Origin: Zingiber officinale | Taxonomy: Eukaryota; Streptophyta; Magnoliopsida; Zingiberales; Zingiberaceae | Length of the DNA stretch: 64,000 nt | Assembly: GCF_018446385.1 (NCBI RefSeq) | Contig: NC_055992.1 | Coordinates: 102,070,947-102,134,946 of the forward strand | Reading direction: 5' to 3' | Shown: positions 22,964-33,718 of the stretch, one piece after another | Position numbering within the stretch: the stretch's first letter is position 1 | Layout: each line of letters starts with the position of its first letter | Made by a program: the position numbers and the translations under genes | Notes under the pieces: generated by a model | What the model saw: the letters and a program-made list of their open reading frames with translations, nothing else | Told to the model about the DNA's origin: nothing | Database searches by the model: none

Positions 22964-22981
22964 CTTGGGTTGCCTCCCAAG
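22964..22981 (-). other. Conserved Athila-type hairpin CTTGGG-N6-CCCAAG
   Basis: A 6-bp perfect stem with a 6-base loop. The minus strand reads CTTGGGAGGCAACCCAAG. From family knowledge, a hairpin like this commonly follows the last pol codon of Athila/Tat elements. Here it follows the protease directly, marking where the missing pol domains would have ended. Confidence 0.65.
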
Positions 22982-23191
22982 AAGTGCTTGTTTTAGGTCT
23001 TTAGCTCAACCCCATTTCAGTTAGTGTGGACTAAACCCATGGAAGCACGACTCTCCTTCTAGGGTTAATGCTCCAGTCTGCATCTTTAGTTTCGCTCGTA
23101 CAGGACATATGTGCTTCTTATTGCTCGCTGGAGGGGACCTCCCATAGAAACTGCACTCCTCGACTTTGTGTATGTTCATCTTGCTAGAATT

Positions 23192-23737
23192 TTCCTAAGA
23201 AGAGGAGACGCAGTTAGAAGAATCAAATAAATCAAATTCAATCCTTTCTTTGCCGATCTTCAAGGATAACTTGTGACTTTTCACATCAATGAGGGCTCCA
23301 ACTGTGGTAAGGAATGGTCTTCCAAGGATGATTGGTATCTTGGGATCCTCCTCCATATTTAAGACAATGAAATCTGTGGGAATGATGCATCCACCTACTT
23401 ATACTGGCACGTCTTCTACTATTCCCATTGGGTATCTACATGAATGGTCAGCTAATTGCAATGTCATAGTAGTCAGTTTAATATTCTGGAGTCCCATCTT
23501 CTTACATAACGAGTAAGGCAGTAGGCTAACGTTGGCTCCCAAGTCACAGAAAGCTTTCTGTATGAGTTCAAAACCAATTTTGTAAGTTTTGGAAAAACTC
23601 CCTGGATCCTGAAGTTTCGGTGCAATATTTGCCATAAGTAGAGCACTGTAATTTTCTGTTAATGCAACAGTCTCGAAGTCGCCCTTCTGCCTTCTGTTAG
23701 ATAAAATACCCTTTAAAAATTTTATGAACTTCAGCAT
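23192..23737 (-). pseudogene. C retropepsin-like protease
   Basis: The frame from 23737 shows the Athila protease layout: APKLQDPGSFSKTYKIG, the active site CDLGANVSLLP, MTLQLADHSCRYPMGIVEDV, then an in-frame TAA at 23401-23399. The same frame then continues with FIVLNMEEDPKIPIILGRPF (flap and ILGRPFL motif) and EFDLFDSS before a stop. The catalytic aspartate is present. Only one nonsense codon breaks it. No reverse transcriptase follows. Confidence 0.85.
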
Positions 23738-24094
23738 TTGGTGCAGTGCATCTATTAGTGGTACTTCTACGTAAATTTCCTTGATCTTCTTCAGGAATCG
23801 ATTGAACTCTTCATCCTTTTGGGATGTTATCAGTTTCTGAGAGAAAGGAATTGTCTGACTTTGTGGGGGAATTTGAAGAGTTCCTTCAACTTTCTTGGTG
23901 ACCTCCTCTCTATTCCTGTTCTGGATCTAATTGGACATTAGGGGAGAGGGCTCTTCCTCTGAGTCAGGTCCTTTATGAGTAGTGATTTGGGGGTCTCCCA
24001 AAGTTCGTCCGCTCCTCAGCTCAATGCGATTGCAATGTTCCACCGGATTTATATTGGACTTTCCTGGAAATGTTCCCTGTGCTCTTGAGAAAGA

Positions 24095-25444
24095 CTAGGC
24101 TATCTGGATGTCTTGCATATTCTGATGTTTTTCGAAATTTTCCAGCCTTTGAGTCAATTGCTTGACCTTATTCTTCATCTCTTTTTGCTCTGAGAGAGCT
24201 TCTTTAAGCATCTTTTTGATTCTGGACAATTGTGAAGGTCTCTGTTGTTGATAAGTTTGTTGTCCAGATGAGTAGCTCTGTTGTCCAGGTTGATAACTTT
24301 GTTTTGCTGGCCCTTGGTCCTGATTGTTCCTGTATAAAAAATTTGGGTGGTTCCTCCATCCAGGGTTGTATGTGTTGGAGTATGGATTATTGTACTTTTG
24401 GTTGTAACTAACTATCGCATCGCACTGCTCAAGTTGGTTTATCTGTGCTTGTATTGGCCCTAAGGGGCAAGTATCTTGAGCATGATCCGTTCTTATGCAA
24501 GTTTCGCAAACATATACTATTGCATTGGCTGTGTTGTTTCCCATGGCCTCAAGCTTCTTGGTCAAAGCGTCCAACTTTGCATACATGAGTGTGACTGCAT
24601 CTACTTCGAATTTTCCTGACGCCTTTATTGGATTCCCTGAGAAAGAACCACCAGATCTTTCGGTTGCCCACTAATGGTGGTTATGTGCCACATTCTCTAT
24701 GATCTCTTCAGCTTCATCAAGGCTCTTGTTCATTAATGCTCCTCCTGCTGCAGAATCGAGGGATATCTTCGTGTGATAGTTGATTCCATTGTAGAATGTG
24801 TATAGGACCAACTATTTCTCAAGGTCATGATGGGGGCACTGTCTCAGTATGCTCTTGAATCTGTCCCAGGCTTCAAATAATAATTCTGAGTCTATCTGTT
24901 TGAAGCTTGCGATCAAATTCCTCATGTGAGCAATTTTGCTTGGTGGGTAGAAGTTGTCCAGAAACTTCTGCTCACACTGCTCTCAAGACAATATGCTGTT
25001 TGCTGGAAGAGAATTTAACCACTGCTTGGTTTTGTCTTTCAGGGAAAATCTAAATAGTAGTAGCCTTACTGATTCTGGAGAGACCCCGTTCACTTTCATG
25101 GTACTGCAAATCTCATAGAAAAGATCTAAGTGGTGATTTGGATCATCATGCGATCCTCCTCCGAATTGATTCTGCTGAACCATGTGGATCACTGCAGGCT
25201 TGATTTCAAAATTGTTGGCTTCGATTGACGATCGAGTGATGCTAGACTAAACACCTCATGCATAAGGTGCTGTGTAGTCCTTCAACAGTTTGTCAGTCAT
25301 TTCTGAAGATTCTTGTGCGGCTTGAAATGCCTTTTGTAAGTTTCTTCTCCTTAAGAAAGTCCTATCAATCTCTGGATCGAACGGAAGAAGTTGTCCTGAA
25401 AGGTTAGCTCTTCGCATGCAAAAACAAGATATGAAATATTTCAA
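24095..25444 (-). pseudogene. C gag (Athila type), one frame with several nonsense codons
   Basis: Open pieces at 25444-25256, 25192-24983 and 24586-24095 share one frame and form one gag. In order they show DPEIDRTFLRRRN, then the retrotransposon gag capsid (NQFGGGSHDDPNHHLDLFYE, RLLLFRFSLKDKTKQWLNSL), MYAKLDALTKKLEAM, a CETCIRTDHAQDTCP zinc-knuckle-like motif and NPYSNTYNPGWRNHPNF, all typical of Athila gag. At least five in-frame stops lie between the pieces. Several sit where tryptophan or glutamine is expected (ILS-stop-EQC, LEK-stop-LVLYTF, NHH-stop-WATE), as produced by G-to-A or C-to-T change. No frameshift is needed. Confidence 0.87.
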
Positions 25445-25455
25445 GTGTAAGGTTA

Positions 25456-25492
25456 AGCAAAATAAAATAAAATAAAATAAAATAAAATGAAG
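25456..25492. repeat. (AAAAT)n microsatellite in C leader
   Basis: Seven near-perfect AAAAT units between the primer site and gag. Confidence 0.9.
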
Positions 25493-25614
25493 TAAAGTAA
25501 GAAAAGAGTTGAACTAATATTATGATGAAAATGCAGAAAATAAGGAAAAGCAAAACTAAAAACAAAGTCTAATTTAACCTAATATGATTTTTGTTATTGT
25601 TATAGACGTAATCT

Positions 25615-25629
25615 CTGGCAACGGCGCCA
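25615..25629 (-). other. C primer-binding site (tRNA-Asp type)
   Basis: The minus strand reads TGGCGCCGTTGCCAG, six bases inside the LTR, as in Athila elements. Confidence 0.9.
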
Positions 25630-25635
25630 AAAACT

Positions 25636-27148
25636 TGTTACTAACCGTAAGTGCATGGATTCATCGTCGGTAATAAAGATTATCGATCCCACGAGGATTG
25701 GTTATAAGCACTAGTGATGGCTCACTTAGGATTAGCTAAACTACCGATGGTTGTAAGTTATCTAAAGAAAGGAGATTTGGAAAGCAGAAATGAGAACTAG
25801 CAAAGAAGAAGTAATTGACTTGGCTTATGAAGAGTTCTAGGAGTTCGATTTCATTGTAGTGGTATTGATGTATCACATTCTATCCTTTACTCATTGTCCT
25901 TCAGTATGCATTCACCAGAAGCTAAAGCAACTATCCTTAAGTACCAAATAGAGAAGATTCTTATGAAATCTTATTACGGTTAACCCCTGTCACTAGGGCA
26001 TCTCGGTAGATCACAAGAACACAACTCTAATTGGTGTCCTTAAGGATAGAAATAAGGAGCTTAGTTTTGTCTCTTACTTCCATGTGGAGATGTTGCCTCT
26101 CCTTTCAAGGAAGTACCCTAGATGTCCGTGAATAGGCTACCCTTGTCACTAGGACCCCTCGCGTGTATGATCTAAGATACTCTCTCTACGAGGTTAGCAA
26201 TATCTACACAATCAATTAATACGCAACAGGAATGCATAATAGTTGAAACAAAGCAAGCGACATCATCCAATGAATAGAGGCATAAATGTTATTCTTACAT
26301 CAAAACCAATCCACAACTACTCCCTCATCCTAGAACAAGGAATCTACTCCATAGACGTCGGAGAAAAATTCGAAGATATAATGTAATTAAACATACAATT
26401 CTCAAAACCCGGAGAGAGAAAGAGAAAGGAAGCTTATCCAATGACGACGAGTGATCTTCGGATCAAATCCTTTTCTTTTGGAGCCGATGTGGTGATGAAG
26501 GATCGTTGGACGGATGTCCTGGATGGCGTGGAACGGCACCAAGGTGATTCTCTCTTTGACGACTCGCTTCCCTGATGGCTCCTCTCTTGGAGAAGGGTTA
26601 AAAACCCTATTTATAGGCTAGGGCACTGCATCGCGGCACGACCATGTGGATATGGCACGGTCGTGCCTTCTTCTGCTTCTGGCTGCCCTGCACGGTCGTG
26701 TCAATTGGCACGGCCGTGTGGATCTCAGGCTCGGTTCTTGGGACATGGCCGTGCAGGGTTGCACGACCGTGCACTTCTTAGCTGCGGTCGTGGGGGGGCA
26801 CGGCCATGCAGAATTGCACGGCCATGCAAAGATTTGTCTATGGTTGACCGCACGGCCGTGCAAGAGTTGCACGACCATGCACTTCTCTTCTTCTGTTTGG
26901 TCACACGGTCGTGCGAGGTTGCACGGTTGTGTTCTCTACCTTGTTCTGGTGTATCGACAATCGTTGTTTTTACTCTGAAAGTTATCCCTATCAACACAAA
27001 ATCAAACAAAGAGAATATATCCAAACAAAAAGAGTATATATGATGAGTATATGATAAAAGAAACAATCATGCAAAGAATATATACGTATAAAGTAAGTGA
27101 ATGTGCATTAAAACATGCATAAACGATCATAATATTTACGCACATCAA
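25636..27148 (-). mobile_element. C 5' LTR
   Basis: 1513 bp, TGTTACTAACCG to GCACATCA on the plus strand. It has a TATA box on the minus strand (26617-26606, CCTATAAATAGG), with the GCACGGCCGTGC palindrome cluster at 26630-26940 upstream of it. Copies of the palindrome here are closer to perfect than in the partner LTR. Confidence 0.92.
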
Positions 27149-27692
27149 TTGACTTTTGGAAACTCAATCCTCCTCTCCCTCTTCTCTCTCTCCTACCGCC
27201 AACAAGAGGGTGCACCCTCTTGTTGTCGTGACCACCACAAGGGAGAAAAAATCTCTCTTGTGTGCTTCTCTTCTTCTTCCTCTTAATCCCTCTTTCTCAC
27301 TCATGGCTAGTAACTTTCGAAGGAGAGACTTGTACTCAAGGAGTTGTCTTGAGGAGCTTGGCATAGATACGAATAGAGGCGAGACTTGACAACGTCGCTA
27401 CGATTGATGTCCTTCTCGTTATAGGTCATCCGTAAGGTATACCTAACGTAAATTTACTTTCCGTAAAATTTTAATTATACGATCATATCTAGTATGTTGT
27501 ATCTTTGTATGTGTGTGGTGTGTGATTTAATAATTAGGAATTATTATTTTATTTTCCACTACGCATGTTTACGAAACGTGTTCTAGCACACACCGTCATC
27601 AGGCATAACCTAACAGTCAAACATTAAAACCCTAGAGGTCGATTGCACCAACACTAGATAAGGTACTTCTTACCCAGCCTAGACATGCACTA

Positions 27693-28262
27693 TGTTGAGT
27701 CTACAATCAAATTCCCATATTGAAAAGACTTAGAAAAGATCATGGGTTTAAAAGGGATGAAAATATCTCCATTAGTATGAGGCATTTTGGTTATAATCCA
27801 AAAATAAAATCATAAAGGTTTATGCCTAAAGTGAACAATATCATATCATTGTGGAGATATCTAAATTCCTTCGGTCCCAATAAGTAGTATCAGAGCCATG
27901 GCCCAAATCAAATGCCATATGGGGTGACATTGTACGAAGTTGAGGGAAGGCCTAAAGTAGGTCAGGGTGGCCGAATGCTTGAAGGAGGCCCGGAGTAGGT
28001 TAGAGTGACCAGATACTTATAGGGAGGCTCGAACCATAAGAGTAATGGTGATCTTTCGTTTGAGGGGAGGATTGTTGAAAATACAATTAAAGTTCCACAT
28101 TGGAAAGACTTGAAAAAGATCATGGGTTTAAAAGAGATAAAGATATCTTCATTAGTATGAGACCTTTTAGGTAGAGTCCGAAAATAAAACTATGAGGGTT
28201 TAGGCCTAAAGTGGACAATATCATATCATTATGGAGATATCTAAATTCCTTCGATCCCAACA
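27693..28262 (+). mobile_element. Complete TRIM (570 bp)
   Basis: Two 190-bp LTRs (27693-27882 and 28073-28262) flank a 190-bp interior. Directly inside the first LTR is a tRNA-Met primer site (AGTAGTATCAGAGCCATGG, 27883 onward). Directly before the second is a purine tract (TGAGGGGAGGAT, 28061-28072). Flanks CACTA and CACCT match at 4 of 5 bases. It has no coding capacity. The LTR phrase GGACAATATCATATCATT and the end TTCCTTCGATCCCAACA are typical of the widespread plant TRIM/SMART-type elements. The first LTR ends in TA instead of CA, by mutation. Confidence 0.92.
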
Positions 28263-28315
28263 CACCTGACTAGGCTTTCCTAGCATACTATCAGCTCAAC
28301 CCGGTCTATACTAAA

Positions 28316-29724
28316 TTATAAGATCGAACTCGACACTAGAGAGGAGGTGAATAACATTACGAATTTTAAAATAAGCAGATAGTAAAACAATTGCATCAAG
28401 TATAGTATCACAGCGGAAATATAAATTACTTAGACTGATCTAATCAAATAAGATAAGACAATATAAGCATGTAATAGATTTAACTAACAGTTAAACATGC
28501 AGGTAGTTGATCAATCAAACCAAAAATATAGACACGCATAACAGTTATAAAATATTATTCTTATTTCTTAATTTACCATTTCTAGAAAGCCTCTAGAGAT
28601 AGGAAAACCTTACAGAAAAATAATCTAAAAAGTTAAGTACAATAAAACAAATGAAAATGTTACTTTAGGTGTTGTCGATCAGAAATGAAGTGCAAGTGTG
28701 TTGTGGTACAAAAAGAAAGAGAGTACAAAAGCACGAGCACAAGAGAATGTGTAAATGAGAGATTGAGTTGTTCATAAGGTATGTCTCGAAGCTCTTTTTA
28801 TAGTGCCCCTTTGGTTGCCTGGACTCTATCCAGTTGCCTTGAGAAGTGTTGATATGGCTGCAACTATTATCCATTCGATAACATTAATGGTCGTCCGGAC
28901 GCCCTTCAGTTGCTTGGAGAGGGATCAAATCTCATCTTGATCCGACTCGCTCAGATTGCTGATAACGACATCTCTCGATCTCTTGAAAGCTGATCTGATT
29001 GCTCGTATCCTCTGGTAGCCTGGACCCAATATAACCCTTTAAATTCCTTTGTCAAGAGTTTTCATCAATTAGTCACCCCCAGACTCCATCCGGTTGCCTA
29101 GAACCATCAAACATGCTTCCCTTCAATGGTTATACGTAATGAGTAGAATGCAAAGTTTCAAATTACTCGTACTTACATTGGGTCTAGACGCTCAACCTCC
29201 AACTGACTCATCTAGATTGAGGTGCCAAGTCACATCTCTCAGCTACCTTCTCTTGGACTTGTTTGTCAAACCTTCAGCTCTCAGCTGATTCCACTTGGAC
29301 TTGATTCACCTACCACCTAGCTATGACTTTTGTCTGTTAAGTCTTAACCACTTGGACTTGATTCACCTAGTCTCTATGTAGGAATTTGTCTATCAAAATT
29401 TAACAACTTGGACTTGATTCACTTAACCTCCAATTAGAAATTTGTCTGTCAAACCTTAACCACTTGATTTGATTCACCTAACTTCCAGGTAGAAATTTCT
29501 TGCTTGGTTTCCAAGCAAGACTTAGCTCATGCCTGACTCTTAATTATGACTTTATAAGCCTAGCTGTACTAAGACTTGGTCACCGTCTAGTTCATATCCA
29601 AGACTTCATCGCTTGTGAAATAACTTACACCTATAAATTTGACACAGCTGGTTAGATCACAACTAACCTAATTTTAACCTTAATTATATATTAAAATTAT
29701 GAGTTAAATATTGTACATCCAACA
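28316..29724 (-). mobile_element. J: solo Sirevirus-like LTR
   Basis: About 1.4 kb. On the minus strand it starts TGTTGGATGTACAATATT (29724) and ends TTCACCTCCTCTCTAGTGTC..ATAA near 28316. Flanks CTAAA and CTAAC match at 4 of 5 bases. It has a minus-strand TATA-like CTATAAAAAGAGC near 28803-28791. The TTGGACTTGATTCACCTA direct repeats at 29290-29480 are typical of this LTR group. Termini are mutated, so the lower border is approximate. Confidence 0.65.
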
Positions 29725-30482
29725 CTAACACCCATATTACTAATTTTAATAGAAAAAACCGTTTTGAAATTTTAAAATTACTCTTAAAATAAAAATCTCA
29801 AAACTCGCCCGTCGAACCTTATTGTTCAGTTTTTTAGATTTCACGTATCTATCAAAAATTTTGAGATAGAAAAAAAGTATTCTATATTTCACAAACTTGG
29901 TGCTCGTAATTTTTTATTTTAATAATTTTATAAAAAGGTATTCTTTCACCATTTATTTTTTTTATCTATCCATTTCACATCAAACTTGTTTGGAAAAAAA
30001 AAACAAAAACAGTTAGGCTGACTAATCCTAGATCGGCTCATAAAATTCTTGATAAAATTAATAAGTGTACATAATCGGCACTCCAGACATTTAATATTTT
30101 TTTGATTGTATATTTTATTTTAAAAAAATTCTATAAATATACTATAATTAAAAATTAAATCACGGGAATCTAGATCATAACTTAAATACTCTACAACCAT
30201 AATCGAATCATAAGAATCTAAATAATAATTTAAATATTCTACCACTCAATCATACCCCAAGAACCCATCATATATTTACTTGAGAATCAAGAGTTGGTCG
30301 GTTTAATTTGTTAGTGAAAATAGAGCTAGGTGGGGTTAAAAAAAAAAAAAGGGCATCGCCCGTGGTGGCAATAGATAATTGGAATATCTCGCAACCGTTC
30401 AATGGTGGTGGCTCTAACTGTTTTTATGTTTTAATTTTTGCCAAAAACGTGGCACACGGTAATCCCTGGACAAGCTCATGCT
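29725..30482. other. AT-rich sequence, nothing recognised
   Basis: No conserved frame or terminal repeat. It is probably the decayed edge of CACTA1 or old intergenic DNA. Confidence 0.5.
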
Positions 30483-30680
30483 CACATTTGATCCATCGAA
30501 ACAACCGACGGAATATTTAATCCATCAAAACCGACCGATAGAATTATGAAATAGTAATTTCGTCGATAACTATAGATGGAATAGTAATTTCATCGGTAAC
30601 TACTGACAGAATAGTAATTCTGTCGGTAAACTTGATTTACTAATAGAATTAAGATTCCGTCGGTAACGCCGCCTCAAAAA
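30483..30680. repeat. CACTA1 subterminal repeats (ACCGACGGAAT type)
   Basis: About seven direct and inverted copies of ACCGACGGAAT / ATTCCGTCGGTAAC and degraded forms in 200 bp. Arrays like this near CACTA ends are transposase-binding sites in En/Spm; here that role is inferred. Confidence 0.65.
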
Positions 30681-30817
30681 AAAAACCTTAGCCCTTTCGC
30701 ATTTTTTCCACGTGCGACTATTCTCTCCCGTTTTCACCCATCACCGGTAAATGCTCTCTCCTCACTTTTCTCTCCCTCTTTTCGACGCAAGCAGCCCTTA
30801 TGGTGGCCGCCGGCCGC

Positions 30818-31079
30818 TAGTAACTTGCTGGTGGCTGTGCTAGACGCAAGCAACTTGCTGGCAGTTGTGCTAGACGCAAGCAACTTGCTGGCAGCTGTGC
30901 TAGACGCCAGCAACTTGCTGGCGGTTGTGCCCGGCGCCAGCAACTTGCTGGCGGTTGTGCTGGGCGCCAGCAACTTGCTGGCGACTGTGCCGGGCTCCAG
31001 CAACTTGCTGGCAGCTATGTCGGCGCCAGCAACTTGCTAGCGGCTGTGTCGGGTGCCAGCAACTTGTTGGTGGTTGTGC
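30818..31079 (+). repeat. 30-bp GC-rich minisatellite, nine copies
   Basis: Tandem unit CTAGACGCCAGCAACTTGCT plus GGCGGTTGTG, each with an inverted pair CCAGCAA/TTGCTGG. Because the period is 30, it is open in several frames on both strands (ASNLLAVVLD repeats on plus, SKLLAPSTTA on minus). It contrasts sharply with the AT-rich flanks. There is no evidence that it is translated. Confidence 0.93.
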
Positions 31080-31447
31080 CCGCCTGCAGTCGCTAGTACT
31101 TGCCATGCTGTCAGTCGTGCCGACCTACAGTAGTTCCTGCTTTGAACTTTTCAATTTTGTGAAAAATTTGAGCTAAATTATTTTTATTTTATAAACAGAT
31201 AGCATTTACTATTCTTCTCCTGTTGAACTACACATCTTCAAATATAATTTAGCATATTGTACTTTATGTTATTTAATATGGTTTAATTTAGATATATGTT
31301 ATATTAGAATGTTAATAGATAACATAATATAGTCCTTTTGTTTATTTTGTGTTAATATGTTAATTAAGCAAATTTTATGTTAATTAAGCAAATTTTATGT
31401 TAATTAAGCAAATTTTTAATTCTAAATTTATTATTTTTAAGGTGAAA

Positions 31448-32640
31448 ATGCCTATAAATAAAGCTTAGATGTACAATCGATTAGATAATAAATTTATTAG
31501 AGATGACTTTATTACTGAAGTTAAAGAGTTTGCAAATTTTACTAAGAGGATCATTCAGAATATATGAATAAATAATGCTGAGTTATGATATCCATGTAAT
31601 CATAAACAAATGTCAAAATAGAGCTTTCCATGATGAGGATACTATGAAAACACACACACATATTTGTATGAACTAATTAGGCATTCTGGTGGTTCATCAT
31701 CTGCCACAACTTTTACTACGCCTGAATCATCAACTAATGATATTTCAATGCAATAAATAGTTCACTATGTGATGAATACTGTAGTTAATTATTCCAATAT
31801 AGATGAAACACCAACACATGAATATCATCAACTATATGAAATGTTAAAGGATAGTGAAAGAGAAATGTGGGAAGACATTCCCTCTGGTCATTCCCAACTA
31901 TCAGCTACCGTAAGGTTATTGAATATGAAATAAAAACATCATTTTTCAGAAAGATGTTACGATGACATATGTCAATTGATGTCAGAATTGCTTCCTGCTC
32001 ATAACATAATGAATGATAGTTTTTATAGTACAAAGAAATTGGTTAGAAGTTTAGATTTACCTGTAGAGAAGATTGATTGCTACACAAACAACTGCATGAT
32101 ATTTTAAATGAAGACAACAATCTGAGTGAATGCAAAATCTGTACACACCCTCGTTATAAGCATGATACTCGTATTCCAGGGCAGAAGAAGAAAAAATTAC
32201 TTGGAAAGTGATGTATTATTTTCTGTTAACTATTAGACTTCAATGTTTGTATGTATCTACTACTATAGCTTGCCACATGCTATGACATCATGAGCATAAG
32301 CACAATGGAGTTATAATGTGTCATCCTTGTGTTTTCTCTGTATGGAAACATCTTGATGTTGTATTTTCCTTTTTTGTAATGGAACCACGTAATGTGAGAT
32401 TGGAACTTTCTGCAGATGGATTTCAACCATTTGGTCAGTCTGGACAACAATATTCATATTGACCAGTTATATTAACATTGTACAATTTACTGTCATTGAT
32501 GTGCATGAAAAATGAATTTATATTCCTTACAGTACGTATTCCTGGTCCAACCAATCTCAAAAAGAAGATAGATGTTTTCTTACAACCTCTAATTGTCAAG
32601 TTGAATGAATTATGGAATGTATGATTGGTGACTTATGATA
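31448..32640 (+). pseudogene. CACTA1 TNP2-type transposase, N-terminal part
   Basis: Starts MPINKA-stop-MYNRLDNKFI, matching the conserved start of TNP2 transposases with Trp changed to stop. Over several frames it then shows EMWEDIPSGHSQLSATVRLL, DICQLMSELLPAHNIM, KKLVRSLDLPVEKIDCYTNN, EPRNVRLELSADGFQPFG, SYWPVILTLYNL, IPGPTNLKKKIDVFLQPLI, LNELWNV. These are Transposase_21 (TNP2) family motifs in the right order. There are many stops and frameshifts. The frame is cut at 32644 by solo LTR L. Confidence 0.85.
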
Positions 32641-32644
32641 TTGC

Positions 32645-33713
32645 TGTAGGGGATCGGTGGTCGGCTAGAAGGGGACTTGGATAGCTAGGTCACCCTCAAG
32701 TTGATTTATTCATTACAAGAAGGTTAGTGCGTAGCGGAACATACTAAAAACAATGAAAACAATTTAGAATACAAACGCTAACACGATTCCTTTACGTGGT
32801 TCGGAGATTGCTTGCTTTTACTCCATGACTTGTCCTTGAGGTGGACGAAAATCCTTCGGTGGATTAGACCCTGGAAATCTCCGGCTAAAGGTTACTCCTT
32901 CTCGGTGGAGTACAACCTCTCACAAGACTCTCTTCCTCTTACAAGATAGAACTTAGATTTAGGAGGAAGAGAATAGACTTTGGAAGCTTGGAGGCCAAGA
33001 CTAGGAGTGTACCAACATGATTGAGTAACCTCCTTCAATGTCCCAACCAATCTTCCCTTAAATAGAAGGAGAGAGTTGAACAACAAATCAACTCATCTGG
33101 ACACCAGTCGACTGACACTTCCATCAGTCAACTGGTGCTACCGTTGGAGGTAGCCAACGACTACTTTGTAGTATCAACGGTTTGCTAACGGCCACTTACC
33201 AGTTGACTGGTAAAAGTACCAGTCGACTGGTAATTGCTAGCGGAGTGAACAAAATGCTTTTGTTCACTCCCAATCAACTAAGCAATCGACTAGACTAGTC
33301 GACTGAAACTTCCATCAGTCGACTAGTCTCGATTACACACTCACACTCATCCTCTTCGGAGTCACCCTTGAAGCCCTCTTCCTCGGCCTTCATCCCTCAT
33401 ATGCACCCGAGCTCGCGGCTCCTCTCCGTGCCATCCTTCACGTTGCCTTGAAGTCCGCTTCCTTCGGCTCCACTTCTTTGCTCCTTGTCCAGTGGTTCCT
33501 CGGATGTCTTCCACACCATCCTTCACCAACTCAAGGATCCGAGCCCTTGGATGAGCTTCCCAAACTTGGCTGCATCAAGTTCCTCATGTGTTTCACCAAG
33601 TCCTACAAGACTCAAACACATATCAAACCAATATAAAAGCTTAACTTAAACTCTTTGACATATACATCAAAACCATGATCATCCCAATCAAACCTAGGTC
33701 GATTGCACCAATA
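32645..33713 (-). mobile_element. L: solo LTR with CCAGTCGACTGG palindromes
   Basis: 1069 bp. The plus strand starts TGTAGGGGATCGG and ends GATTGCACCAATA (CA mutated to TA). Flanks are ATTGC (32640-32644) and GTTGC (33714-33718), 4 of 5 identical. Transposase homology continues directly on both sides. The minus-strand start, TATTGGTGCAATCGACC, places it with the Sirevirus-like LTRs. A TATA-like TATTTAAG lies on the minus strand near 33063-33055. Three to five copies of ACCAGTCGACTGGT and ACCAGTTGACTGGT-type palindromes lie upstream of it (33095-33340). Confidence 0.82.
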
Positions 33714-33718
33714 GTTGC

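Larger units (their letters stand above)
11186..27148 (-). mobile_element. C: Athila-type Ty3/gypsy element lacking RT and integrase
   Basis: Two LTRs of 1509 and 1513 bp in the same orientation, flanked by the 5-bp duplication ATTGA (11181-11185 and 27149-27153). On the minus strand the order is 5' LTR (27148-25636), tRNA-Asp type primer site, gag, protease, a conserved hairpin, an Athila-type accessory ORF and the 3' LTR (12694-11186). Fewer than 300 bases separate the protease end from the hairpin, so no room exists for reverse transcriptase, RNase H or integrase. Without insertion D the element is about 9.0 kb. It is a non-autonomous or deleted derivative. Gag and protease carry nonsense codons. 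Confidence 0.92.
9826..27615 (+). mobile_element. E: lone copia-type LTR, split by Athila element C
   Basis: Starts TGTTAGATTTTG at 9826 and ends ATAACCTAACA at 27615. With C and one duplication copy removed it is about 1.8 kb. It has a TATA box at 10779-10788. A C/T-rich leader at 27160-27300 directly continues the sequence broken at 11185. Length and character resemble Angela/Tork-type copia LTRs. No primer site or polypurine tract flanks it, so a solo LTR is most likely. I do not see a clean 5-bp duplication (AAACA against GTCAA), so the borders may be off by a few bases. Confidence 0.6.

Noticed and set aside
30734..31106. Repeat proteins (ASNLLAVVLD or SKLLAPSTTA) as a real gene
   Set aside because: The period of 30 keeps several frames open at once; no flanking coding sequence supports any of them.
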